Source of the DNA: a bacterium
GTDB lineage: Bacteria; Ratteibacteria; UBA8468; B48-G9; JAFGKM01
Direction of reading: 5' to 3'
Assembly: GCA_021157805.1 (NCBI GenBank)
Contig: JAGGVW010000023.1
Location: 1 to 8,372 of the forward strand
DNA length: 8,372 nt
Part shown: one piece after another, positions 1 through 5,975 of the stretch
Numbering within the stretch: the stretch's first letter is position 1
Layout of the letters: each line of letters starts with the position of its first letter
Program-made: the position numbers and the translations under genes
The notes under the pieces: model-generated
Databases searched by the model: none
Told to the model about the DNA's origin: nothing
The model's input: the letters and a program-made list of their open reading frames with translations, nothing else

Positions 1-794
1 CCATTTAAGTAAATATATGAGTTCTCAAATAAACTCAACTTTATTACTCCCTTTTCTCCCCATATCATCATAAGTTCTCTAAATGATGGGTCAAAACCGA
101 GAATACCAAAACTTCCGAGAGATCCTTCTTTAAATTTAACTGAAAAGGAAGTGTTAATATCAACTTTTTCACCACAGAAATCAATGAAAGCACCGACTTT
201 TTCGGGGGTAAGTCCTGTTATCCAAAAAAGCATTCCAACAAAATGACTCCCTGAATCAGTAAGTTGCCCTTTTCCTGAAAGTTGTGGGTCAAATCTCCAT
301 AATCTTCCACTTTTTCTAACTCCACTTAACCATCCCTGTGCGAGAAATCCACTTACAAAAATAATTTTTCCAATTTTACCTTCTTTAACAAGTTTTTTAA
401 CAGATAAGGGTAATTCCATATAATGACGCTGATAACCAACGACAACTCTTTTTCCTGTTTTCTCAATTATTTTTTTCAATTCAACTGCTTCTTTATGAGT
501 AACAACCGCTGGTTTTTCAACAAGAACATCAACACCATTTTCAAGAGCAAGTTTAATCTGGGAAAGGTGGAATGTATGAGGGGAACAGATTATAACTGCA
601 TCAACATTTTTAATAAGTTTTTCCTCATTTTCAAAAAATTTACCTTCTCCTGCTTCTGAAATAAATTTTTCAACATTTTCTCTTTTAGGGTCAAACCCAC
701 CAATAATTTCTGTTCCTTCAACCTCTTTAAGTTGCCGTAAATGCTTGTATGAGATACTCCCACACCCAATAAATCCAACCTTTATATTTTTCAT
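1..794 (-). CDS. Gfo/Idh/MocA-family oxidoreductase (3' end cut by window edge)
   Basis: Probable NAD(P)-dependent sugar or cyclitol dehydrogenase of the Gfo/Idh/MocA family, cytoplasmic; the substrate cannot be told. About 264 codons are visible and the frame is open to the left edge; family members usually run 330-400 residues, so the C-terminus is missing. The N-terminus is a Rossmann fold: a beta strand then GFIGCGSIS at residues 7-15. The family's EKP motif is at 93-95 (LVEKPAVV), where the Lys is the usual catalytic or cofactor-contacting residue. A D-x-G-x-H motif (DSGSH, 180-184) in the second domain supplies the usual catalytic His. The start is supported by AGGAG five bases upstream (800-804). 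It follows the deacetylase-like gene by 45 bases on the same strand and is probably co-transcribed. A TATGAT at 821-826 (minus strand) could be a -10, but I find no good -35. Family assignment is firm; function is open. Confidence 0.93.
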   Translation of the reverse strand, partial: MKNIKVGFIGCGSISYKHLRQLKEVEGTEIIGGFDPKRENVEKFISEAGEGKFFENEEKLIKNVDAVIICSPHTFHLSQIKLALENGVDVLVEKPAVVTHKEAVELKKIIEKTGKRVVVGYQRHYMELPLSVKKLVKEGKIGKIIFVSGFLAQGWLSGVRKSGRLWRFDPQLSGKGQLTDSGSHFVGMLFWITGLTPEKVGAFIDFCGEKVDINTSFSVKFKEGSLGSFGILGFDPSFRELMMIWGEKGVIKLSLFENSYIYLN

Positions 795-839
795 TTTTTC
801 TCCTTTTTCCCTATTTTTTTATCATAGAAAAATAAAAAG

Positions 840-2534
840 TCAAATGGGAAAGGTAAGAAGTATTTGCTTTTCAAATGTAGGAACTTTAAGAAAACTTATC
901 TTGGGAATTGTATTTTGTTCGGTGAAAAGATAAAGGAGTTGTTCAACTTTATTCTTACCTTTAAGAAATATGGAAATTTTATTATTCACTTCAATTTTTT
1001 CTATTATGTAATTTGCACGACTTTCTGCATATTGAGATATAAAATCATAACTTTTAAAAATAAGAGGAATACCTTTTAAATTTCTATAAATTCCAGAAAT
1101 TATTTTTTCAAAGTCATCAAGTGGAATATGGGATATTCTCTGTTCATGGGTCATAAGACAGCCAAAGAAACCGTTTTCAAGTCCTCTTTTTATCTGCAAT
1201 GTTCCTCTTGTAATTGCTTTCTCAATTTCCACCTTTTTATTCTCTTTCCAGAATGTTGTACATCCATAAAGAAAATCAAAATCTGGCTCTTCAGAATCAA
1301 GGTCTGAAGATGAGATATCAAGTTTAGTAGGTAAAGAAATTACATTGAAGAAATAACTGTCTTCTGGTATATAATCAAGAGAAAAGAAGGGTTTACCATA
1401 CGGTTTAAGGTCCCATTTTTTTGAATCAGGGCTTTCCCATGCTTTCCCTATTTTAATTGGATTCATAAAAAACCTTACTCCTCTTTCTTTCAGGAAAGGT
1501 AATGCGTTTAATCCTATCTCTCCAAAATGTGCATTGAGTGTTTTTGACATATTTATTCCAATTTTGCTGAATTTTATATCAACTTTTTTAAAGTTTTCTT
1601 CCAGCTCTTCTTTTGAAAATTCTTCTCCACTATGTTTTAAATAAATTGGGAATTCATTAATATTTTTTGGGTCAGAAAAAGCATGTGGAGAAAATTCGGC
1701 AAGTTTATCATAATATTTTTCTCTTATTTTTTTCTCATCTTTCTCATTAATATCATTAATGAAAAAACCTAAATTTGGAATAAAATTGTATTTATTCAAA
1801 ATATCCAGATATTTTAATTCTTTAACTGTTTCCCTGTATTTACCTACAGGACTTCCAGAACCTGAAGCATCATCAATTCTTGCTGTTAAAAAAGGAGGCA
1901 TTGTTTTAGTTATAAATGGTTTTCTGGCAGCCCATATTAAACATCTGAAAAAAACACCATCAAGCCCTTCTGTATGTCCAAGATACTCATCAAGAAAAAT
2001 GGAAGGGAGAGTTGTAAAAAGAATAATTTTCCCCTTTCCATAACTTCTTGAAAAACAACATCCATATCCGCTTTCATTTCTCATAATTACATTCCAATAG
2101 TTCTTTATTTGAGGAATATAATAGTGAAAGGCCGGATTTTTAAGAATAACCGTCTCAGATGACATTTCTGTTATCCAGTGCTTTTCTAAGGAGAGAATAT
2201 TTGTTTTACCAGAGGAGAAATTTTCAATCCCTATGGATTTCAGTATTTTTTCAGAGTATTTATTTAAATAACCATCCAGAATAACAAGTCCTGCACCGTT
2301 TTCAACAATTTTTAAAAGAACTGAAAAACTATCATCTGAAAGAGAAGAAATTATCCCTTCCTGTCCTAAAATTATAAGGGAAGTTCTTTCTAATTCCTGA
2401 TAAGAAATTTCTGCCCAGTTTAAATCAAATATTTCATACCAGATACCAAAATGCTGGATACAATTTAATAATATTTTATCAATTCTTCTATAAGGAACTT
2501 CTTTAGAACTATCAACTATTATAATTGTTTTCAT
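840..2534 (-). CDS. Polysaccharide-deacetylase-like protein with N-terminal glutamine-amidotransferase-like domain
   Basis: 564 residues, apparently three parts. Residues 1-205 look like a class I glutamine-amidotransferase/ThuA-like alpha-beta fold: a first strand from residue 3, LIILGQEG at 53-60, and GAGLVILDG at 80-88 where a catalytic nucleophile elbow would sit. No Cys is present there, so the domain is probably non-catalytic. Residues 213-500 resemble a NodB/polysaccharide-deacetylase barrel: ARIDDASG (218-225) matches the first metal-binding strand. H284 (PHAFSD), H336 (NAHFGE) and H463 (THEQRISH) are candidate ligands or catalytic residues. Residues 505-564 are beta-rich, possibly a small sandwich. 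There is no signal peptide or membrane segment, so it is predicted to be cytoplasmic, unlike most peptidoglycan or chitin deacetylases. The usual H-x3-H of motif 2 reads HAFSD here, so activity is uncertain. It lies 51 bases after the ABC ATPase gene. The start has only a weak Shine-Dalgarno match. The gene is firm; the domain call is moderate. Confidence 0.72.
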   Translation of the reverse strand: MKTIIIVDSSKEVPYRRIDKILLNCIQHFGIWYEIFDLNWAEISYQELERTSLIILGQEGIISSLSDDSFSVLLKIVENGAGLVILDGYLNKYSEKILKSIGIENFSSGKTNILSLEKHWITEMSSETVILKNPAFHYYIPQIKNYWNVIMRNESGYGCCFSRSYGKGKIILFTTLPSIFLDEYLGHTEGLDGVFFRCLIWAARKPFITKTMPPFLTARIDDASGSGSPVGKYRETVKELKYLDILNKYNFIPNLGFFINDINEKDEKKIREKYYDKLAEFSPHAFSDPKNINEFPIYLKHSGEEFSKEELEENFKKVDIKFSKIGINMSKTLNAHFGEIGLNALPFLKERGVRFFMNPIKIGKAWESPDSKKWDLKPYGKPFFSLDYIPEDSYFFNVISLPTKLDISSSDLDSEEPDFDFLYGCTTFWKENKKVEIEKAITRGTLQIKRGLENGFFGCLMTHEQRISHIPLDDFEKIISGIYRNLKGIPLIFKSYDFISQYAESRANYIIEKIEVNNKISIFLKGKNKVEQLLYLFTEQNTIPKISFLKVPTFEKQILLTFPI

Positions 2535-2585
2535 TACTAAAAACTTATCTAACTACTTTTTGAAAATATTGGTAAGAAATTTAAG

Positions 2586-3326
2586 TTAACTTCCTTCTTC
2601 GCCTTCAACTTCACCAACTTTAATGTCTATATTTTCTCTATCTTCAACTCTTTCAATTATTCCATCTCTTAACCATATAACTCTATCTGAAACATCAAGC
2701 ATTTTTAAATCATGAGTTGCAGTTATTATACTTACACCTTTTTCTTTGTTCATTTCTCTTAAAAGATTAATAATCTCTTTACCTGTTTTAAGGTCAAGGT
2801 TTCCTGTTGGTTCATCTGCAAGAATTATTGCCGGGTCATTTGCCAGTGCTCTTGCTATAGCAACTCTCTGTTGCTGACCACCTGAAAGTTCAAACGGTTT
2901 ATGATTAAGTCGTTCCCCAAGTCCAACTACTTCAAGCAACCCTTTTGCTTTTTCTCTTGCATCATCTGTTGTCATTCCAGCAAAAATCATTGGAAGCATT
3001 ACATTTTCTAATGCAGTCATAACTGGAATTAAATTAAATGTCTGGAAAATATATCCAATTTTTCTGCATCTTAACCAGGCAAGTTCATAAGCATCAAGTT
3101 GCGCAACATCAACTTCGTCAATATATACTTTCCCATCTGTTGGTTTATCAAGTCCTCCAATCATATTAAAAAGGGTTGTTTTTCCACTACCTGAAGGTCC
3201 CATTATTGATATGTATTCTCCTTTTAAAATTTCAAGGTCAATCCCTTTTAATACTTCAAGTTTAACTTTCCCCAGCATATAATTTTTTTTCAGATTAATT
3301 GTTCTAACTATTGTTTCTCTTGGCAT
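2586..3326 (-). CDS. LolD/MacB/FtsE-type ABC transporter ATP-binding protein
   Basis: 246-residue cytoplasmic ATPase subunit of a type VII (MacB/LolCDE/FtsEX-like) ABC system, which drives a mechanical permease rather than a classical channel. All nucleotide-binding motifs are intact: Walker A GPSGSGKTT (43-51), Q-loop Q95 in the FQTFNLIP stretch typical of this subfamily, signature LSGGQQQRVAIARA (147-160), Walker B IILADEPTGNLD (167-178) and H-loop THD (204-206). The acidic C-terminal tail (about 228-246, rich in Glu) is an extra beyond the core. A strong AAGGAGG site, with GGAGG at 3333-3337 six bases before the ATG, fixes the start and lies inside the 14-base gap after the permease gene, so the two are translated as a pair. 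The partner is the FtsX-like permease directly upstream. What is moved or gated is not shown; no HlyD-type adaptor or outer-membrane channel is in the window. Confidence 0.95.
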   Translation of the reverse strand: MPRETIVRTINLKKNYMLGKVKLEVLKGIDLEILKGEYISIMGPSGSGKTTLFNMIGGLDKPTDGKVYIDEVDVAQLDAYELAWLRCRKIGYIFQTFNLIPVMTALENVMLPMIFAGMTTDDAREKAKGLLEVVGLGERLNHKPFELSGGQQQRVAIARALANDPAIILADEPTGNLDLKTGKEIINLLREMNKEKGVSIITATHDLKMLDVSDRVIWLRDGIIERVEDRENIDIKVGEVEGEEGS

Positions 3327-3340
3327 TTTCTTCCTCCTTT

Positions 3341-3976
3341 TTAGACCTCTCTTCTCATTGCTTCTGCTGGTTCCATCCTTGCTGAAACAAAAGCAGGATA
3401 TAGTGCTCCTACTACAGCAAGAAATGTTCCCAGCATAACAGATAAGAAAAGATATCTGCCAATTACAGTGAATGGAAAAAGTTTTAAAATTAACCCTTTA
3501 TACTGGAATAAGTAAACGACTGTCATTACCAATGTTCCAGTTATACCTCCAATAAGAGAACCAAGTATCCCATGTATTGATGATTCAAGAAGGAAAAGTT
3601 CCATAACAAACTTATCAAGTGCTCCGAGACATTTCATTGTCCCTATTTCTCTTGACCTTTCAGTAACTGACATAAGCATAGCATTTATAATTCCAACAGT
3701 GCAAACAAGAAGAGAAAGTGAGACAAGCCAGATTTGTCTTGTTTTTACACTTTCAATATTTTTCTGGAGCAAAATTCTTATGTTTTCAGGCCCTCCTTTA
3801 ATTAAAGCCATTGTTAAAGCATTATTTGTTAAAATTGACATCAAAAAAGCAATCCCTAAAAGTATAGACATTGTAACTATTATTGCTCTTCCAAATCTGA
3901 TTTTTATATTTCTTATACTCATACCAAAAGCATGTTTAAAAGGTAACGCTAACTGTTTTTCTATTTTCTTTTCCAT
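3341..3976 (-). CDS. Short FtsX/MacB-like ABC permease lacking the large extracytoplasmic domain
   Basis: Inner-membrane permease partner of the ATPase encoded 14 bases downstream. Numbering from the upstream in-frame ATG at 3988 (215 residues), TM1 is about 34-54, then a loop of only about 30 residues, TM2 about 86-106, TM3 about 127-160 and TM4 about 176-203. The family hallmark VTERSREIGTMKCLGA (108-123), the cytoplasmic element that meets the ATPase, is intact, as is the C-terminal SARMEPAEAMR. MacB, LolC and LolE proteins are usually about 400 residues or more, with some 200 residues between TM1 and TM2; that domain is missing here. The frame is clean, so this looks like a genuine short form, not a wreck. 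I chose the second ATG (3976, 211 residues) because GGAG lies six bases before it at 3983-3986, while the ATG at 3988 lacks a good site and nearly coincides with the predicted transcription start. Substrate unknown. Confidence 0.85.
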   Translation of the reverse strand: MEKKIEKQLALPFKHAFGMSIRNIKIRFGRAIIVTMSILLGIAFLMSILTNNALTMALIKGGPENIRILLQKNIESVKTRQIWLVSLSLLVCTVGIINAMLMSVTERSREIGTMKCLGALDKFVMELFLLESSIHGILGSLIGGITGTLVMTVVYLFQYKGLILKLFPFTVIGRYLFLSVMLGTFLAVVGALYPAFVSARMEPAEAMRREV

Positions 3977-3982
3977 TTTTTT

Positions 3983-3986
3983 CTCC
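3983..3986 (-). promoter_or_regulatory. Ribosome binding site deciding the permease start
   Basis: GGAG on the minus strand, six bases before the ATG at 3974-3976. It lies inside the first codons of the longer reading (ATG at 3988), so if it is used the protein begins at 3976. The upstream ATG is preceded only by an A/T-rich stretch. Confidence 0.6.
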
Positions 3987-3996
3987 ATCTTTAAAA

Positions 3997-4025
3997 ATTT
4001 TACGTCAAAAATTTATTTCTGTAAA
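3997..4025 (-). promoter_or_regulatory. Predicted sigma70-type promoter for the permease/ABC/deacetylase-like operon
   Basis: On the minus strand, TTTACA (4020-4025) and TAAAAT (3997-4002) are separated by 17 bases, each a 5 of 6 match to the consensus. Transcription would start near 3990, giving a short leader before the ATG at 3976. It interlocks with the plus-strand galK promoter. Read by eye; no experimental support. Confidence 0.5.
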
Positions 4026-4027
4026 AT
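3999..4027 (+). promoter_or_regulatory. Predicted sigma70-type promoter for galK
   Basis: TTTACG (3999-4004, 4 of 6) and TAAAAT (4022-4027, 5 of 6) are 17 bases apart. The predicted start is near 4034, leaving about 17 bases of leader with AGGAG at 4041-4045, five bases from the galK ATG. The sequence is short and AT-rich, so chance matches are possible, but it is the only sizeable divergent gap in the window and must hold the galK promoter unless that lies inside the permease gene. Confidence 0.5.
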
Positions 4028-4050
4028 CTTTTTCAAACAGAGGAGTTATT

Positions 4051-5202
4051 ATGGAAAGAGAAATTGAAAAGAAGTTTATTGAGATTTTTGGTAAACAGAG
4101 ATTTAAAAAAGTTAAATCCCCGGCAAGGGTAAATTTAATCGGAGAGCATACAGATTATCAGGGTGGCTTTGTTTTACCAGTTGCAATAGATAGATATACT
4201 TATTTTTTCGGTAGAAAAAGAGATGATAAAAAAATAAAAATTTATTCTTTTAATTTCAATGATTATATTGAAACATTTCTTGAAGATATAAAGTTCAACA
4301 AAGAAAAAAAATGGGTTAATTACATATATGGAGTTGTTAAGGAATTTGAGAATAAAGGAGTTGAACTTTCAGGATTTGAAATTACCTATGGTGGTAATGT
4401 TCCTGTAGGAAGTGGTTTAAGTTCTTCTGCTTCTGTTGAAATAGGGGCAGTTACACTCTTGATGAAAATTTTTGAATTGAAGTTTACTGATATTGAAGTA
4501 ATAGAAATGGGGAAGTCAGCAGAAAATAATTTTGTTGGGGTTAATTGTGGAATTATGGACCAGTTTATTATTTACCTGGGGAAAAAAGAAAGTGCAATTT
4601 TTCTTAACTGTGATAATTTGAAATATTCTTATGTGCCATTTAAAACAGGTTCATATAAATTGCTCCTTGTTGATACAAAGAAGAAGAGAGAACTTTCTTC
4701 TTCTGTTTATAATAAGAGAGTGGAAGAAGTTGAGAAAGTGGTTAATGTTATAAAAAGAGATATGAATATAAATAACCTTGGTCAAATATCTCCTGAAATC
4801 CTTGAAAATTATAAAAATCGTTTAGGGGAAATAGAATACAAAAGGAGTAAACATATTGTTGAAGAAAATGAAAGGGTTAAAAAAAGTGTTGAATTTTTGA
4901 AAAAGGGAGATATAGAAAATTTTGGAGTTATGCTTTACCAGTCACACATAAGTTTAAAAAATCTTTACCAGGTCAGTTGTGATGAACTTGATTTTATAGT
5001 TGATTTTTCAAAGAACTTTAAAGATATTTTAGGAGCAAGATTGACAGGTGCTGGAATGGGAGGGTGTTGTATTGTTCTTATTGAAAAAAGTTTTATTGAT
5101 GATTTTAAAAATGAATTGATTAAAAATTACTATGAGGAATTTAGAGTAAGACCATCTTTTTATGAAGTTGTAGCAGTGGATGGTGCAAAAGAAGAAAGTT
5201 AA
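4051..5202 (+). CDS. galK: Galactokinase
   Basis: GHMP-superfamily sugar kinase that phosphorylates alpha-D-galactose at O1 with ATP, the entry step of the Leloir pathway; cytoplasmic. The 383 residues match the family's usual length. The galactokinase signature is at 24-39 (PARVNLIGEHTDYQGG): R26 is the expected transition-state Arg, and E32, H33 and D35 contact the sugar. The phosphate-binding motif VPVGSGLSSSASVE is at 117-130, the catalytic-base Asp is D170 in NCGIMDQF, and Y220 (SSVYNKR) is at the usual sugar-contact position. The C-terminal motif GARLTGAGMGGC is at 328-339. The start has AGGAG five bases upstream (4041-4045). It is the only plus-strand gene, divergent from the permease operon and overlapping the stop of the DppF-like gene at its 3' end. 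No galT, galE, galM or regulator is adjacent. An N-acetylgalactosamine- or arabinose-kinase-like specificity cannot be fully excluded from sequence alone. Confidence 0.96.
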   Translation: MEREIEKKFIEIFGKQRFKKVKSPARVNLIGEHTDYQGGFVLPVAIDRYTYFFGRKRDDKKIKIYSFNFNDYIETFLEDIKFNKEKKWVNYIYGVVKEFENKGVELSGFEITYGGNVPVGSGLSSSASVEIGAVTLLMKIFELKFTDIEVIEMGKSAENNFVGVNCGIMDQFIIYLGKKESAIFLNCDNLKYSYVPFKTGSYKLLLVDTKKKRELSSSVYNKRVEEVEKVVNVIKRDMNINNLGQISPEILENYKNRLGEIEYKRSKHIVEENERVKKSVEFLKKGDIENFGVMLYQSHISLKNLYQVSCDELDFIVDFSKNFKDILGARLTGAGMGGCCIVLIEKSFIDDFKNELIKNYYEEFRVRPSFYEVVAVDGAKEES

Positions 5203-5221
5203 ATTGAAAACTGTTTCTTTT
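5187..5221. terminator. Possible weak two-way hairpin at the galK/DppF-like convergence
   Basis: An imperfect inverted repeat is centred on the shared stop codons. Bases 5197-5200 pair with 5209-5212, and 5187-5194 pair with 5214-5221 (one G-T pair), with one mismatch, one bulge and an eight-base loop. The arms are A-rich then T-rich, so the 3' side of the transcript is U-rich in either direction. The stem is AT-rich and may be too weak to act. Confidence 0.25.
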
Positions 5222-5975
5222 CTATTTCAAAAAGTTCTCTTACATAAGGATTTTCAGGATTTTTTATTATTTCTTCTGTTTTCTTGATTTCAACAATTCT
5301 ACCTTTAAACATAACTCCAATTCTATCGGAAACAAATTTTATAACTTTAAGGTCATGAGAAATAAAGAGATATGTAAGATTGAACTTTTCTTTAAGGTCC
5401 ATAAATAAATTTAAAATTTGTGCCTGAATAGATAAATCCAGATTAGAAGTTGGTTCATCACAGACAATAAATTCTGGCTCTGTTGATAAACTTCTTGCTA
5501 TTGCTATTCTCTGCCTTTCTCCACCACTGAATTGATAAGGGAAACTTCTGAATTTATTCTTCTTTATTCCAACAATATTCAAAAGATACTCACCTTTTTC
5601 AATTTTCTCTTTTTTGCTTCCATCTATTGCATCCATAACAATTTCTAATGCTGTCATTCTTGGATTTAATGACTTATAAGGATTCTGGAATATTATTTGA
5701 AATTTTTTTCTTAAAGGACGAAGTTGGCTTTCTTTTTTATGTGTTATATCAATACCGTTAAAAACTATTTTTCCTTCATCAGGTTCAATTAATCTTATTA
5801 TTGTCTTCCCTAAGGTTGTTTTTCCACTTCCACTTTCTCCAATAATACCCAATATCTCTCCTTTATCTATTTCAAAAGAAACACCTCTTAAAGCATTAAT
5901 TTTTTTGACCATACCATACTTATCTTTAACCATAAAACTTTTCTTTAAATTAATTGCTTTCAATATTTTCTCCAT
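5199..5975 (-). CDS. DppF/OppF-like ABC transporter ATP-binding protein (short form)
   Basis: Second ATPase of the peptide/nickel/oligosaccharide-type importer, cytoplasmic. In 258 residues: Walker A GESGSGKTT (46-54), Q-loop Q97 in FQNPYKSLNP, signature FSGGERQRIAIAR (149-161), Walker B EFIVCDEPTSNLD (168-180), H-loop SHD (206-208). It ends shortly after NPYVREL (242-248), the equivalent of the family's HPY motif, and lacks the Cys-containing C-terminal extension seen in its partner. This length fits the shorter NikE/DppF-like branch, so it is not evidently truncated. The ATG has GAGGTG eight bases upstream (5984-5989), inside the end of the preceding gene, which it overlaps by 26 bases; translational coupling is likely. 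It is the last gene of the importer operon and meets galK tail to tail, overlapping by four bases. Substrate unknown. Confidence 0.94.
   Translation of the reverse strand: MEKILKAINLKKSFMVKDKYGMVKKINALRGVSFEIDKGEILGIIGESGSGKTTLGKTIIRLIEPDEGKIVFNGIDITHKKESQLRPLRKKFQIIFQNPYKSLNPRMTALEIVMDAIDGSKKEKIEKGEYLLNIVGIKKNKFRSFPYQFSGGERQRIAIARSLSTEPEFIVCDEPTSNLDLSIQAQILNLFMDLKEKFNLTYLFISHDLKVIKFVSDRIGVMFKGRIVEIKKTEEIIKNPENPYVRELFEIEKKQFSI

Noticed and set aside
423..659. Plus-strand open frame of 78 codons
   Set aside because: It lies wholly inside the Gfo/Idh/MocA gene on the other strand, is dominated by Phe/Asn from AT-rich antisense reading, and has no ribosome site or known motif.
590..778. Minus-strand open frame of 62 codons in another frame
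   Set aside because: It is a frame shadow of the oxidoreductase N-terminus, whose correct frame gives the Rossmann motif and starts at 794.
812..834. Inverted repeat TATTTTT/AAAAATA between the deacetylase-like and oxidoreductase genes, considered as a terminator
   Set aside because: The stem is only seven A-T pairs with a nine-base loop and no GC core, so it is expected by chance in such AT-rich DNA.
1759..2043. Plus-strand open frame of 94 codons
   Set aside because: It is antisense to the middle of the deacetylase-like gene, which is continuous and shows recognisable domains; no ribosome site was found.
2535..2585. Possible internal promoter before the deacetylase-like gene
   Set aside because: TTACCA with a 17-base spacer leads only to TTAGAT, which matches the -10 consensus at three of six positions. 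That is too weak to call, and co-transcription with the ABC pair is simpler.
3341..3988. Reading the short permease as a pseudogene or frameshifted fragment of a full MacB-type permease
   Set aside because: It is one uninterrupted frame with both ends of the family present, a good ribosome site and a coupled, intact ATPase. The missing part is a clean internal domain, not a truncated end.
3699..4067. Plus-strand open frame of 122 codons running into the start of galK
   Set aside because: It is antisense to the permease and across the divergent promoter; its hydrophobic look comes from reading membrane-segment codons backwards.
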